DNA of 64,000 nucleotides from Teratosphaeria epicoccoides (GCA_021401465.1 JADDMT010000069.1:62001-126000); one strand, 5' to 3'; shown: positions 1 to 14,365, numbered from the stretch's first letter. Translations and numbers: made by a program. Notes: generated by a model not told the origin, from the sequence alone.

Positions 1-2351
1 CTTCTTTAAAGGGTTCTTTAGACATTACATGCTTACTACATATAAGCTAGTTAACTACCGCATGGATCGAGCTAGACATAGTCGCCATAACTGCTAGGTA
101 GGAGGGTTTGTCGCTAGCAGAGGCTGTGAGGCCCTATTAGACCTGTAGTCGACCTATAAGAGGAGCTAACAACAGGTCGCTACCCTAAACTACAAGCTTT
201 GTTTGTAGCGTAGAGAGAAGCTATTAGTTACCCTGCTCCCTAGTGTCGTAGTCTAGTCGTCGCGAAGGACCGTTAGCTAGATTCGTCTTTCTAGAACGAT
301 GCTAGATAACGAAGTCAAAGCTAGCGAGGAAAGTCGCCTACCTTGCTTGCTGACTACTTAGCTACTTCACGCCTATGAAGCTACAAAGGTTGTTATAGTT
401 AGTAAGTACCTTAATAGGGTACGCTACGCCTTCGAGGTAGTATCGGTACTCCTTAAAGCCGTCAACAATAGCTAAAAGCTCTTAGTCGTAAGTCTTGTAA
501 TTAAGCTTAGCGCCTTGCATCTTCCGCAACTAGAAGGTAATTAGGTACTATTACGTACTACCTTTGTGCGACTAGAGCTATGATATAATTACGGCTATTA
601 CGAATTTCGAAGCATTAGTCTCTATTCGGATCTTCGTAGTAAGGTCAAAGTGCCGAAGTATAGGTGTAGTTTAAAAAGCTACTTTAAGTTTAGAGAAAGC
701 CTTGCTCTAAGCCTCCTCCTAAGGCACTACCCCTAGCTTTTTTCCTCGAATTGCGCCCTTTGCAAGGGCCGTGAGGGGAGCCATAATCTTCAAGTAGGAT
801 CGTATGAATCTATAATAGAAGTTAGTAAATCCTAGGAATACCTATACTTCTTAGAGGGTAGTTAGCTACAGCTACTCTGCGATTACAGACACCCTTTAGT
901 TATCTATAATGACTCCTTCTATAGAGACGATGTATCCAAGAAACTTAATCCTATCTGTCAGGAATGAGCACTTCTTTAGGTTCGCATATAGAGCGAACTT
1001 GCGGAGCTATTTAAGTACTATCCTTAGATGCCGAATATGCTTCTCCTTTAAGTCAGAGTAGACTAGTATATTGTCTAAATATACTACGTAGTAGGTGTTA
1101 ACGAGGCTAGCTAGGGCCTAGTTAATATACGCTTAGAACGTCACTAGTACGTTAGTTAAGCTAAATAGTATTACTATATACTTGAAGTGTCTATACTACG
1201 TTTAGAACATAGTCTTCTACTCGTCGCCCTTTCGGATTAGTATCTAGTAGTAGGCGTCCTTCAAGTCGATAGACAAGAAGATAGCGGCGCGACTAAGGCG
1301 GTTAAGCGTCTCGCTAATAAGTAGTAGGGGGTAGCGGTTCTTCTAAGTTACTACGTTAAGGCCCCTATAGTTAACGTATAGGCGGACTATGTTGTCCTTC
1401 TTTAGGACGAACATAACTAGCACTCTAGCCTCGCTGTCGCTTCGTCGGATCTACATGTTTCTTTGCGCCTTGTAGAGATAGTCTCGAAGTATTTCGAGCT
1501 ACGATTCCGACATAGGGTATAGAGGTTAATACAGAGGATTGTAACCCTCCTTAAGGTTTATCGCATGTTCCGCGTCTAGGGCCTAGGTATAGGCCGCAGC
1601 CTCTACGTCGAAAATATCGGCGTATTCCTCTAACTTAGGCAGAAGGGTAACGTCTTCCTTAATGTTCTATATGTAGACTACATACACGCATTAGACCTTC
1701 TTCATGTCCCTGTAGAAGCTATGTGCGTCATGTATCCTTACTATAGGAACTTCGCCTATAGAGCCGTAGAACTAATTGTTAGTAGCTCCATTAACAACGA
1801 CTCCCTGCTTGTAGCGCCAAGGGCGGCCGAGTAGGAGCTCCTTATTAGGAACATCTTTAGCGTAGAAGACTTCATTAGTCTCGCGTACTTCTCCTAAGGA
1901 GTCCGCGAGTTAGAGGCGCACGTTGTACGCGCCTTAAGCCGCTACGCCTTCGCCCTAAAAGGACTTCATGGTAGGTAGTAGGGCTCCCGGGATCGGCTTT
2001 AAGCCGAGCCGTACGATTACCCGCTAGGGTATCACGTTAACCTCCGCAAGGTTGTCTAATATATAGTCTACTAGCTTAAGCGAGCTATTAACTCGGACCG
2101 TACTAGATAGGCGCTAGGCAGGCCACGAGTCTATACTATTAGTAACAGACAGCTTAGATACCCGTAGTAGCCATTCGGTTGTCTTAGGCTTGTCCTTCTT
2201 TTGCCTCCCCTCTAGGGAGGTTTCAGATACCTTACTTACCTTCTTCCTATTACTTCGTTTAGGACAGCGAGCCGCCTAGTAGTCCCTCGCTCTACAGATG
2301 TAGCAGCTGCTCGGAGGCTTCTCGCTACTATCTTTAGGCTTAGAGGGCTTA
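1..2351 (-). mobile_element. Element F: RIP-degraded Ty3/Gypsy fragment (family 1), interrupted by element D
   Basis: Read on the minus strand this is the integrase-proximal to gag-proximal part of a Gypsy polyprotein: RNase H and reverse transcriptase near 300-1500, then the protease/gag linker to about 2300. It is a direct copy of 31590-33945 (element E), with the same order and orientation. The left end runs off the window. The right end stops inside the gag zinc-knuckle region exactly where the LTR of element D begins, so D inserted here. Many in-frame TAG/TAA codons and Tyr for His/Cys changes fit RIP. No ORF survives. Confidence 0.85.
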
Positions 2352-2711
2352 TGATACGGTTAATACTAGGGGGCTATTAGAGCCGCATAGGTTCTAATGC
2401 CTGCCCTTAGCATGTAGTAACCCTGCTACACATAGTAAGGGGGTCCTTTATACATACGTTAGCTTGTATGTCATCTAAGTAGGATTAATGGTTGACGTAG
2501 GATGCCCCTATATCGCTAACCCTACGATACCCCTACGGGGTTAGGCTTAGACATGCTTTCCCTAATTAAGGGGCGTTAGGGGTTATAAGCACCCTTAGCG
2601 CTACCTCTATAATAAGCAGAAAGCAGCGCTATCTTGTACCTATTAAAAGGTCGGATTACTCTGTCACACTACGAGATATTTTCATATCATATAGCATATA
2701 TATCTATATTA
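2352..2711 (+). repeat. 5' LTR of element D (family 1, 360 bp)
   Basis: Starts TGATACGG and ends CTATATTA (a RIP-altered CA end). It is the reverse complement of the 360 bp LTRs at 27301-27660 and 35282-35641, with the same length and shared internal blocks. The GCTTA just before it (2347-2351) is the putative target-site base string in element F; the partner copy is lost because D is truncated. Confidence 0.88.
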
Positions 2712-5700
2712 GTTCTGCTTTCTCCCCCCTACTTTGCAGTCTAGCAGAGAATACTACAATATGTCTAGAGTACTACGTACTTGCAACTAACGCGTAGCGA
2801 GCGCTATCCTAAGCGCCTGTGATAGCGAAGCTAGCCTAAGTAACTAGCCTGTAGAAGTACCTACTACGAGCGACACTACATTAAGCGACGGTTCTGCTAG
2901 AGGCTAATTACAAAGCGGACAAGGTAATAGGCCTCCTACATAGACACTGCAGCTAACCCTGACTATTGACCTCGCCCTTATAGCCATGATTGTCGATTAG
3001 GTAGCGAACTACCTTGCGAACTAGAGCTAGAGCCGCACCGCTTCTAGTAGCGACAACGGCGAGGACGACGAAGACGTCGCTATAAGCGGTACTAATAAAC
3101 TAGCAGACAAAGAAATCTAGCGAGATTTCACGCTAGGGACCTGTAAAGACAACTTACTAGTAGGCGCAGACCCTCCGCGTGTGCCTGTAAGTCTAGTACC
3201 TGAATTCGGGGCCATGGTAGGCTAACTAGGAGGTAGTTGTAACGCACGTAACCTAAAGCCGTTTAAGGGAGACACCTTAAAGGAGGCTCGAACTTTCTTG
3301 CAGGCATGTAAGGCAGTTTCTATGCTTAACCTACGCGGATATTCTATAGAGGGCGAACGAGTCGCCTTTAGTGTAATGTAGCTCGAAGAGGATAAGGAAC
3401 CTCGTAATAATTAGCATAAGTAGTATGACCTTATGCAGGTCTACGATAGAACGTATACATAGGCGGACTTTCGCTAGTTCTATGTCGACTAGGTCGAGGA
3501 TCTAGGGAACTATGCCCTTACTATGTCTGTCGAGTATAAGAAGGCTAAGCAGGGGAAGGGACAAATAACCTCTAGCTTCGCTACCTACCTCGCTACACTC
3601 AAGAGACAGATGCTACCCTATACTAAGACGTAACGCGTGTAGCACCTACTTGTCAAACTTAATAACAATCTTCAGAACATAATCATGACTTTTCATGAAC
3701 TTCTGACAGCTTAGCAAGACCTTGTGTCCCTTACGACATGTATAGAGATCACCTTAAAGCGAAATAGAAAATCAGGCGGCAAGGATAATAAGCGTCTAAG
3801 CCCTAAGGACCTACTAAAGGGCCGCTATTACAAGCGCCCTAAGGGTCACATCTAACACAGTAGTTTATTCTAGAGGAGTAAGCCCTCTAAGCCTAAAGAT
3901 AGTAGCGAGAAGCCTCCGAGCAGCTGCTACATCTATAGAGCGAGGGACTACTAGGCAGCTTGCTGTCCTAAACGAAGTAATAGGAAAAAGGTAAGCAAGA
4001 TGTCCGAAACCTCCCTAGAAGGGAGGCGAAAAAAGGACAAGCCTAAGACAACCGAATAGCTACTACAGGTATCTAAGCTGTCTGTTACTAATAGTGTAGA
4101 CTCGTGGCCTGCCTAGCGCCTATCCGGTGTAGTCTAAGTTAATGGCTTACTTAAGCTAGTAGACTATATGTTAGACGACCTTGCAGAGGTTAACGTAATA
4201 CCCTAGTAGGTAATTATACGGCTTAGTTTAAAGCTAATCCTAGGAGCCCTACTACCTACTATGAAGTCCTTTTAGGGCGAAGGTGTAGTAGCTTAAGGCG
4301 CGTATAACATGCGCCTCTAACTCGCGGACTCCTTAGGAGAAGTGCGCGAGACTAACGAAGTCTTCTATGCTAAAGACGTTCCTAATAAGGAGCTCCTACT
4401 CGACCGCCCTTAGCGCTACAAGCAGGCAGTCGTTGTTGATAGAGCTACTAACAATTAGTTCTATAGGTCTATAGGCGAAGTTCCTGTAGTAAGGATACGT
4501 GACGCACATAGCTTCTACAAGGACATGAAGAAGGTCTAATGTATGTATGTAGTCTACATATAGAACATTAAGGAAGACATTACCCTTCCGCCTAAGTTAG
4601 AGGAATACGCCGATATTTTCGATGTAGAGGCTACGGCCTATGCCTAGGCCCTAGACACGGAACATGCGATTAACCTTAAGGAGAGTTACAATCCTCTGTA
4701 TCGACCTCTGTACCCTATGTTAGAATCGTAGCTTGAAACACTTCGAGACTTTCTCTATAAGGCGCAAAGAAACGCGTGGATCCGACGAAGTGACAGCAAG
4801 GCTAGAGTACTAGTTATGTTTGTCCTAAAGAAGGATAACACACTCCGCCTATATGTTAACTATAGGGGCCTTAACGTAGTAACTTAGAAGAACCGCTACC
4901 CCCTACTACTTATTAGCGAGACGCTTGACCGCCCTAGTCGCGCCGCTATCTTCTTGTCTATCGACTTGAAGGACGCCTACTACTAGATACTAATCCGAAA
5001 GGGCGACGAGTAGAAGACTACGTTCTAAACGTAGTATAGACACTTCAAGTATATAGTAATACTATTTAGCTTAACTAACGTACTAGTGACGTTCTAAGCG
5101 TATATTAACTAGGCCCTAGCTAGCCTTGTTAACACCTACTACGTAGTATATTTAGACAATATACTAGTCTACTCTGACTTAAAGGAGAAGCATATTCGGC
5201 ATCTAAGGATAGTACTTAAATAGCTCCACAAGTTCGCTCTATATGCGAACTTAAAGAAGTGCTCATTCCTGACAGATAGGATTAAGTTTCTTGGATACAT
5301 CGTCTCTACAGAAGGAGTTATTATAGATGACTAAAGGGTGTCTACAATTATAGAGTAGCTATAGCTAACTACCCTCTAAGAAGTACAGGTGTTCCTAGGA
5401 TTTACTAACTTCTATTACAGATTCATATAATCCTACTCGAAGATTATGGCTCCCCTTACGGCCCTTACAAAGGGCGTAATTCGAGGAAAAAAGCTAGGGG
5501 TAGTACCTTAGGAGGAGGCTTAGAGTAAAGCTTTCTCTGAACTTAAAGCAGCTTTTTAAACTACGCCTATACTTTAGCACTTTGACCCCGCTACGAAGAT
5601 CTGAATAGAGACTAATACTTCAAAATTTGTAATAGCTACAATTATATCGTAGCTCTAGTTGCACGAAGGTAGTACGCGATAGTACCTGATTACCTTCTAG

Positions 5701-7867
5701 TTACGGAAGATGTAGGGCGCTAAACTTAATTACAAGACTTACAACTAAGAGCTTTTAGCTATTATTGATAGCTTTAAGGAGTACTAATACTACCTTAAAG
5801 GCGTAGCGTACCCTATTAAGGTACTTACTAACTATAATAACCTTCGCGGCTTCATGGGCATAAAGTAGCTAAGTAGTCGGCAAGCAAGGTAGGCGACTTT
5901 CCTTACTAGCTTTAACTTCGTTAACTAGCATCGTTCTAGAAAGACGAATCTAGCTAACGGTCCTTCGCGACGACTAGACTACGACACTAGGGAGCAGGGT
6001 AACTAATAGCTTCTCCTTACGCTACAAACGAAGCTTGTAGTTTAGGGTAGCAATCTGTCGTTAGCTCCTCTTGTAGGTCGACTACAGGTCTAATAGGGCC
6101 TCACGGCCTCTACTAGCGACAAACCCTCCTACCTAGCAGTTATGGCAACTATGTCTAGCTCGATCCGTGTAGTAGTTAACTAGCTTATATGTAGTAAGCA
6201 TACGATGTCTAAAGAACCCTTTAAAGAGGTCTCGAGACTTATTTAGCGGTTGCAAGAGCAAGAACCGGAGTTAATTAATAAGGGTGTAGCCCTCTAGGAT
6301 ACTACAGGCAGTCTGAAGTACTAGACTAAGTTAGGCGACTTGTAGTACTTTAATAATAGACTCTACGTACCTGCTAACAACATACTCTGTTTGTAGCTCC
6401 TCTGTATTTATCATGACAATGAACTTGCGGGCTATTTTGGCGTAGAGAAGACAAACGCGCTTCTTAGACGCAAATACTAGTAGCTAACGCTAGAACAGGA
6501 TGTCTCTAACTATGTCAAATCCTGCTAGACGTGCTAGATTAGGAAATCTTAGCGCTATTGCCCTTACGGCGATACTTAGGCGCTCCTACTACGAGAGAGA
6601 CTATAGCAAGACTTGACTATAGATTTCATCACTAATTTGCTACTAGTAAGGTAGAGAGGCAATGTAGTTAATGCTGTCCTTATAGTAGTCGACTAATACT
6701 CGAAGATGAATGTCTTCATCCTATGTACGAAAAAGTGCACAAGTAGCAAGCTTGCGTAACTACTTTATGACGAAGTCGTATAGCGCTTTAGTGTCCCCCA
6801 AAGTATCCTATTAGATCGAGGTTCTGTCTTTACTAGAAAATACTAGCAAGAATTTGTGTTTAAGGCACGTGTTAAGTACTACCTAAGTATAGCATTCTAT
6901 CTACAGACTAATGGTTAGACTAAACGTATGAACTAGACTCTTAAGTAGTACCTTTAGTGCTACTACGCTAAGAACCAGGATGCCTAGGCCGACGTAATTC
7001 CTATAGCGGAATTTGCAGTTAATAATAGCATGCATGCTACTATGCGCATGTCGCTATTTCAGATTCTTTATAGCTTTAATCCGGAAATACACCTAGAACC
7101 GCCTTAGGATGAGTCTTCTAAGGAGAGAGTGCTAGCCGCCGCGGAATTAGCGCGGCGTATGCGCGAGGTACATTTAGTGCTAATAGAACACTAGAAAAAG
7201 GCCTCAGAATCCTAGATTAAACATAATAACGCCTGTGCTAAACCGATGTAGTATGTAGTTAGTATAAAGGTGTTACTATTAACGAAGAATCTTAAGCTAA
7301 AACTTCTAAGTAAGAAGATGACACTAAGGTTTGTTAGACCCTTCTAGATACGCGACGTGATAGGCTTGTAGGCGTACTAGCTATTATTGCCATTGTCGTA
7401 TTATGTGCATAACGTCTTCTACGTATCTCTACTCGAACCATGGGTATAGCGCGAGAGCGAAGAGCCTACGGACCTAATGCTAGTAGCAGAAGAGAACGAA
7501 GAGTAGGAAGTTAAGGGTATTAAGGATAGTATGTAGCGTAAAGGCGCAATGTACTATCTAGTAAAGTAGAAAGGATACTTACCTAAGTACACATAATAGG
7601 TTCTAGCCAAGGACTACAAGAACGCTCTAGAAGCTATTCATGAATTTAAAGAGCGGAGGAGGCATAAGCAGGGCTTAAGAAGGTTAATTCGTAGGAAGAT
7701 AAGAGTTTTGGAGCAGAATTCTTAACATGTGTATGTAGCGCATAATGCGCGAAGTAACAACGAGAAGTAAACGCCCTACTTATACATCATTAATGCCTAA
7801 AGGCACACCCAGAAAAAAAACCTAAGGAGAATAAGAGACATGCTTAGATTAGCTTCGTAGCTAATGC

Positions 7868-8051
7868 TTAGCGACTACTAGTTAAGGGCTTCCTAACTAA
7901 ACCCGAAGTAGAAGAGTCTTTCTTGTTATAGTCCGCTAGGGACTACCTACTCGCACGGGGTCTACTAAACACCCTGAAGCGACTATAAGTGACAGGAGTA
8001 GTAACGCTACAAAGAGAGGCTAGCATCTTCTTCTTTAGTAGGTTACGAGGG
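7868..8051 (-). pseudogene. Truncated antisense ORF at the 3' end of element D
   Basis: This is the reverse complement of the C-terminal end of the antisense ORF of element E (29770-29956), including its TAA stop. It lies just beyond the D integrase/chromodomain and is cut at 8051 by the element C LTR. It shows that D carried the same extra, oppositely oriented gene as E. Confidence 0.7.
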
Positions 8052-8521
8052 TATCATGAGTGTCAGGAGTACTGCAGGTTACAGGATCATAAGGGTCCTA
8101 AGTGCTATGAGTCATAGTATAGTCATAGGAGTACTATGAGTTATAGGCATAGTTATAGGAGAAAGGATCTGTCACGTGAGAACAGATCCCTAGATCTATA
8201 GGGTTAGTCTACAGATCTATAGGCCTATAGGGGAGAAGGGATCTGTCACAGGATAATAGACCCTTAGATCTGTAGGGTTAGTCTATAGATCTACAGACAC
8301 GGATCTATCGGGTCTGTTAACAGATCTAACAGAGCTACTCTGTCTCTCTAGTATATAGGGATAGCTTTAGGACAGGTAGTTAGGAGCTTCGTGCTTAATT
8401 CAATTCCCTTTCCCTAGGGGATAGTTAGTTACAAGGACAATTGCCATTATCGATATTCTTCATAGCTCTGCGAGTCTAATACCTAGTCACCTTCCTGCTA
8501 TTAGCACCTACCCTTATGACA
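8052..8521 (+). repeat. 5' LTR of element C (470 bp)
   Basis: Bounded by TATCATGAG and CTTATGACA. It contains an internal near-duplication of about 74 bp (from about 8158 and from about 8232) rich in AGATCT and TAGGGTTAG words. It pairs with the copy at 14557-15026, from which it differs mainly by C/T and G/A changes. Confidence 0.88.
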
Positions 8522-8599
8522 TTTTGAGCACTACTTCTAAGGAAGTATTAGGAGACTTGTCGAGCGCTTAACGTACGCCTATGTTAAGTGGTTCTTTAG

Positions 8600-11500
8600 C
8601 TGTTAGTTTAACTTCTAGCGACAATTAACTAACACTACAAGAACAAGTTGCTACTATACCTCAAATTAGGTAGTAGCTCGAATCCATTTACCTTAGCGAG
8701 ATGGCTCTAGCATCTGTCGCAGGTTTAACTACCAGGAATAGACATAGTAACAATGGCTTTAAGATAGGAAGCCCTACAGAGTTCATAGGATAATGATCTT
8801 AAGTCGAGATGTTTATCCTATAATGCTAGTTAGCATTTAACGTAGATATAGAACGGTTTATAACACATTATAAGCAAATGATATACATTGTCTCTTACCT
8901 AAAGGGACTAGCGTTTAAGTTTATCTAGCCTTATCTAACAGATTATCTAGACTACGTTAGTAACGTCAAAGCTAGGAAGACGACAACTAGGGAGATTCTT
9001 AACTTAGACAAGTCTTTGTTTAAGGCGTTACGCGAAGCTTTTAGGCTTAGTAATAAGTAACAAGAGGCTAAGAGAGCTCTCCTAGGAATCTAGCAGAAGG
9101 GTTCTACTATTAAGTACTACGCGGACTTTTAGACTCTCTCTGCTTAAGTCGACTAGAATGATAATGCTTTAGCCGCTTAGTTCTACTAGGGACTAAAGGA
9201 GACAGTTAAAGACGAAATTGCCCGAGGAGATCAGCTAACGACATTCAAGGAAATAAGCGATCTCGCGATTAGAATCGATAATCGCATCTAGGAACGACAG
9301 CAAGAACGACAACATAGAAATCGCAAGCTAGCACAGGCTAACCATAAGGTCTAACGATTAGCACCAAAATGGCGAATCGATTACTACGGTCTCTAACCTA
9401 TGGAGTTAGATGCGACTAAGGGGCGTCTAAGGAATAGACCCCGAGGAAAGCCGCAGAAGGGCTCTCCTCCCTAGAATGGTCTGAAGAAGCCATTTGACAA
9501 GAGTAATCTCAAGTGCTATAACTGTAGAAAGAAAGGACACTTTGCTCGCGAGTGTTTTGCTAAGAAGCAATAACAGGAACTACCTAGGATAGAGCAGGCT
9601 CGCGCGACAACGACGGCACCTAAGCAAAAGGCCGCCGCTACTCGAGAACCGGACTATGCCGTACTTACTTAGACTACGTGCTATGACGACGATTGTCGAA
9701 TTCACATGAGTGATAAAGATGGTTCCGGATAGTACCCTAGCCGAAACAAGGCATAGTCGATCTATGCGCTAAGGGGTATACCTTCTAGTATGACAGTCCT
9801 AAGGCAACAGGAACTAGAAGAAGAAGAAGGTTCGGACGACAACTACGAGCTTGTTAAAGCCATTATTCCTGATTCCGAGGAAGACGAAAGTATAGAGCGA
9901 TAGACTATGCCGCTACATGACATTAGACTCGACATTATCCGAATCATATAGAACTAGTAGGCTTAAGCTTGCCTATAGATTAATAGAGTATAACACGTCG
10001 ACTAGCTTTAGTATGATGAACTAGCCGACTGTATGCGACGACACCTAAGGAGAATACTAGTCGTAGCTTAACCTCACGCGCATCAGAAAGTTGTCCAAGA
10101 AATTGTACCGTTTAGGGTAGAGTTTACGCCCTAGGGAGGCTACCTGACTTACGAAGGTATTCAGATTTCACGAGCGCTACGACTTTAAGTCTACTACTTA
10201 AAGATAGAGTACGCAAGAAACACGTAGGAACAGCGAGGCCAAGAGCGAGAACGACCTCTTAGGCCAGAAAACGGTAACGCTCTAAGAAGAAGCCGAGACC
10301 GTACGATCCCTGAACTAGTCCGTGAAGACAGTTATTCGGGAAACGACAAGGTCCGCTAGAATTAGACCTACGGACAGACTAGACAGGGCTATAACGATGT
10401 GCCGCGATTAGCGCCAGATACGCGGACAACCTTAGAGTATAGGTGCACATTGACGAGACGCTAGCTAGGGCCTTAATAGATTCAGGATGTACTAGAATCT
10501 TCATGACGCCTAAGTTCGCTAGGATAGCTAGGATAAAGCTACAGGCAAAGACGAATGCTTTCTTGCTACAAGCGATTAATAGAAAGCCGGTTACGTACAA
10601 CTAAGGAGTAGTTGACGAAGAGACTAAGATAATGCCTCTACGGATAGGACGCTACTAAGAGATGCTCTAGTTCAACATCATAGAGTTACTAGGCTCGGAT
10701 GTAGTACCAGGGTTACTATAGCTAAGAAACGCTAACCCTATATTAACTAGAAGAATGAGAGGATCTAGTTCCCGGAACTCTTAAGATCGATACCTCTACC
10801 TGTAGTACACGACGTACTAGGCAAGATCGAAATATGTGCTATAACTTTAAGCGAGATAGTAGCTGCCATTAAGGATCTAGAACAGGAAGTACACGTCCTA
10901 TAGGTTAAAGCAACACAATTAGAAGTCAAGGTCGAATTCATAGTTCCCGATAAGTATAAAGAGTTCGCTACTCTTTTCGAGGAAGAACCCGACTAAGAAG
11001 CTCTGCCAGAACACTAGGAGTAGGACTACGGGATACCCTTACTCCCTAGCAAGACACTAACGAAGTAATTAGTTCGCCTGTTATTAGCGGCGAAACTAGA
11101 GATCCTCCGGAAATACCTAGAAGACAACCTCTAGAAAGGCTTCATCCGTAAGTTGTAGTCCCTAGCCAGATATCCGATCCTGTTCGTGCCTAAGGGGGAA
11201 GATAACTAGCGACTCTACGTAGATTATCGTAGACTAAACGACATTATAATAAAGAATAGTTATCTACTTCCTTTGCTCTCGGAATTACAGGACTGCCTAT
11301 AAGGAGTAATGTAGTTCTCAAAGTTCGACATACCTAGAGCGTATAACCAAATTCAAATTAAGGAAGGCGAAGAATAGAAGACTACATTCTAAACTAGGTT
11401 CGGACACTACGAGTACATAGTCATGCTATTTAGGTTAACAAATGCCCTGGCTACATAGCAGGCATTTATTAACAATGTGCTACGAGAGTACCTCGATATC

Positions 11501-13870
11501 TTTGTAGTTGTATACCTAGACGACATCCTCATCTACTCCTAGACAATCGAAGAGCATAGGACTCATGTGCGCAAGGTACTTCAGAAACTCTAGAATCACT
11601 AGTTAAAGGTTAAGCCTTAGAAGAGCGAGTTTCATAAGCAGGAAGTATAATTCCTTAGCTACGTAGTAGCATAGAATGGAATCAAGATAGACACTAAGAA
11701 AGTCTAAGTCGTAAAGGAGTAGCCTACGCTAACTAATGTTAAGGAAGTATAGTCCTTCCTTAGGTTTGCTAACTTCTACCGAAGATTTGTAGCAAACTAT
11801 TCGAAGATTACGGCACTACTTACGACTTTTACTACGAAGGATACACTATTCGTGTAGGACAACGCCTAACGAAATGCCTTCAAGGAACTCAAGCGACGAT
11901 TCACAGATTAGCTAATCTTACTTGTATTCGACCTAGATAAGCCTATCATAGTCGAAACAGATGCCTCCGACGTAGTACTCGGGGCATGCTTAAGTCAACT
12001 AGGACCGAGTAGACGACTACAGCTAGTCGCCTACTACTCGAGGAAATTGTCTAGACCTAAACTCTAATATGACATCTATAACAAAGAACTTCTAGCTATA
12101 GTAGACGCCTACAAGGCCTAGCGAGTCTACTTAGAAGGTTCTAAGTACTAGGTCACGGTCTACACAGACTATAAGAACTTGCGATACTTCATAACGACGA
12201 AAGAGTTAAACTGACGACAGGTTCGGTAGAGTGAGGAGCTCTCTAGTTTTAACTGTAAGATCGTCTATCGCAAGGGGACCGATAATGCGCGCGCCGATGC
12301 ACTTAGCCGCTAGACAGACTACATGAAGGGCGTGAAGCAGGAGAAACATGCTGTTCTCTAGGAAAATAGCGATAGCACGCTAGGAGTCAACTAACTCGCG
12401 GCTACAACTGTCACATAGACTAGTGAATTTCAGGACGACCTGAAGAACGCGCTAGTCTACGACCTAACTGCACTTACTGTCCGCGACGACATTAATAGAC
12501 AGGAGGATTAGGAAGACGAAGACGGAATCCTTCTGTTTCAAGGATTAGTATACGTGCTAACGTCCTTACAATCGGAACTACTACGCCTCTAACACGACGT
12601 ACCTTAGGCAGGATACCCGGGAGTGTCTAAAATGAAGCAAATTCTCTGACAAGAATATTACTTTCCTAGGATAAGCAAGGCAATCGAGGACTACGTCTAT
12701 CGATATGTGACTTGCTAACGAAGTAAGCATGACTGTTATAAACCGTATAGGCTACTACGACTACTTAAGGTACCTTAACGGCCATAGGAATCACTCGCCA
12801 TGGATTTCATTATTAAACTACCTTAGTTAAGAGAACCCGCTACGAATGAGTTCTTCGACAGGATCATGGTAGTAGTCGACCGATTTACTAAGTTTAGGAA
12901 GTTTGTCCCTTACCGCGAAGACTTTAAGACTAAAGATATCGCACATGTCTTCATTAAATAGGTAGTAGCACTACATGGTATGCTACAGGACCTAGTAACA
13001 GATCGAGGATCCATGTTTACCTCTAACTTCTAGAGAGCCCTAATAAGGCAATTCTAGGTCAAACATTGACTAAGTACTTCCTTCTACCCTTAGACAGATA
13101 GACAGACAGAATGTCTAAATTAGACGTTAGAATAGTACCTTCGATCCTATGTGAATAGGGACTAGAACAACTAGGTAGAGTTGTTGCTAATAGTATAGCT
13201 CGCGTATAATAGTACGCTAGCAGAGTCGACAGGACTCTTGCCTTTTCAGATAGCATATAGATTAGCTATAGAAGACATCCTAGACGTCTTAGCTAGTAAT
13301 CCGAACCTAGTAGCACTTAGACGAGTAGAACATCTACGCTAACTGCAAACAGAAGCACAACTTGACCTGCAGTTCTATTAGCAGAACATGGCATAGTATG
13401 CGAATCGTAAGAGAATTAAGGGCCTAATTCTAAAGGAGGGGGACAAGGTATATCTCCTCCGCTGTTACATCAAATCAGACAAGCCGAGTAAAAAACCAGA
13501 CGCTGTAAAACTAGGACTATTTAGGATCAAGGCTAAGAAAGGACTAGTTAATTTTAAGTTATAGCTACCTAAGCAGATGAGAATATACCCTATGTTCTAT
13601 GTCTCTCTACTAGAACAAGTAGCGCTAGACGCCGCACTACAAACGAAACCCTTACTACTCGACCCTAAAGTAGAAGAACCGGAGTACACTGTCGAAAAGA
13701 TTGTCGACACTCGCTAGCAGGACAGACAGCGAGAGTACTTAGTAAAATGGGAAGGATATGGGAGTACCGAGAACACCTATGGACCCCTAGAACATCTGCG
13801 AAACTGTTAGCAAAAGATACAGAGTTTCGAGAAAGGAACGAACCTAGGAAGAAGATCCTAAGCCACGACT
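8600..13870 (+). pseudogene. Gag-pol of element C, inactivated
   Basis: Conceptual plus-strand reading, broken by many TAG/TAA codons. Gag ends with an intact CCHC zinc knuckle at 9514-9555 (C-X2-C-X4-H-X4-C). An aspartic protease motif DSG-CT lies near 10481-10495. Reverse transcriptase runs about 11090-11600 with the catalytic YLDD at 11513-11524. RNase H is near 11930-12320, and integrase near 12640-13330. A chromodomain (VEKIVD...REYLVKWEGY) lies at about 13685-13800. This gene order is that of chromoviruses, a Ty3/Gypsy clade. Trp codons are nearly all TAG, as expected for CpA to TpA mutation. Confidence 0.85.
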
Positions 13871-13924
13871 AGACTCCTGCGGGACGCCGTCAGTCGGCTC
13901 GGCTATCACGCTATCCAGGAAACC

Positions 13925-14365
13925 CTAATATGAGGCGTTATTGAAACCCTCTATTTCGCTCCATGTCATAGGACTAAGAGCGAGACCCGCTAAAGGATCT
14001 AGGTTAAGAAGGAACCTAGCCTGCAAGAGAGCCTGTTCTTCGGCCTCATCCTCCCTGATCTCACGCTCCTCGAGAGCGCGACTATCCTCGACCTCCTAGT
14101 CGACTACGTCTAACTGTTTTCGAAGACGCATCTCCTTTACATGCGCCTCTATTATCTTCTGCGAAGCCTTGGCTAGTACCGCCTTCGCACGATCAAGATT
14201 AGCAATTAGTCTTTTCCGCTAATTACCTAACTTCTTCTATTCGACCTCTGTCACCTTCGCGTCGTAACTCTGACAGTTACTAAAGTGACATTACGAACAT
14301 TTCCCCAAGGAAATGTGTACCTGACAAACAAGCTTTAACTCTTGACACTAAGTACAGGACTTCAT
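13925..14365 (-). pseudogene. Antisense Cys-rich/coiled-coil ORF inside element C
   Basis: Reads ATG at 14365 to TAG at 13925 on the strand opposite gag-pol: 146 codons plus stop, interrupted only by TAGs that look like RIP-mutated TGG (Trp). Near the N-terminus is C-X2-C-X6-C-X9-C-X2-C-X4-C, a plausible zinc-binding cluster whose first half has Zn2Cys6-like spacing. It is followed by about 60 residues rich in Lys, Glu, Ala and Leu that look like a coiled coil, and an acidic stretch. It sits between the chromodomain and the polypurine tract/3' LTR. No function is known to me; nucleic-acid binding or regulation is inference only. Confidence 0.6.

Larger units (their letters stand above)
2352..8051 (+). 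mobile_element. Element D: RIP-degraded chromodomain Gypsy (family 1), 3' part missing
   Basis: Plus-strand Gypsy element inserted into F. Order: 5' LTR (2352-2711); gag with a zinc-knuckle remnant near 3913-3960 (C-X2-C-X4-H-X4-C, with Cys/His partly turned to Tyr); reverse transcriptase near 4790-5320, its YLDD box now YLDN; RNase H near 5500-5900; integrase with HHCC zinc finger and DDE core near 6390-7180; and a C-terminal chromodomain near 7470-7690. Dozens of TAG codons replace Trp. It is the inverted counterpart of elements E and F. The copy ends abruptly at 8051, where the LTR of element C starts; its own 3' LTR is absent. Confidence 0.88.

Noticed and set aside
8158..8300. Repeated AGATCT/TAGGGTTAG words as telomere-like or CRISPR-like array
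   Set aside because: It is an internal duplication within the element C LTR, present again in the 3' LTR; units are imperfect and there are no spacers.
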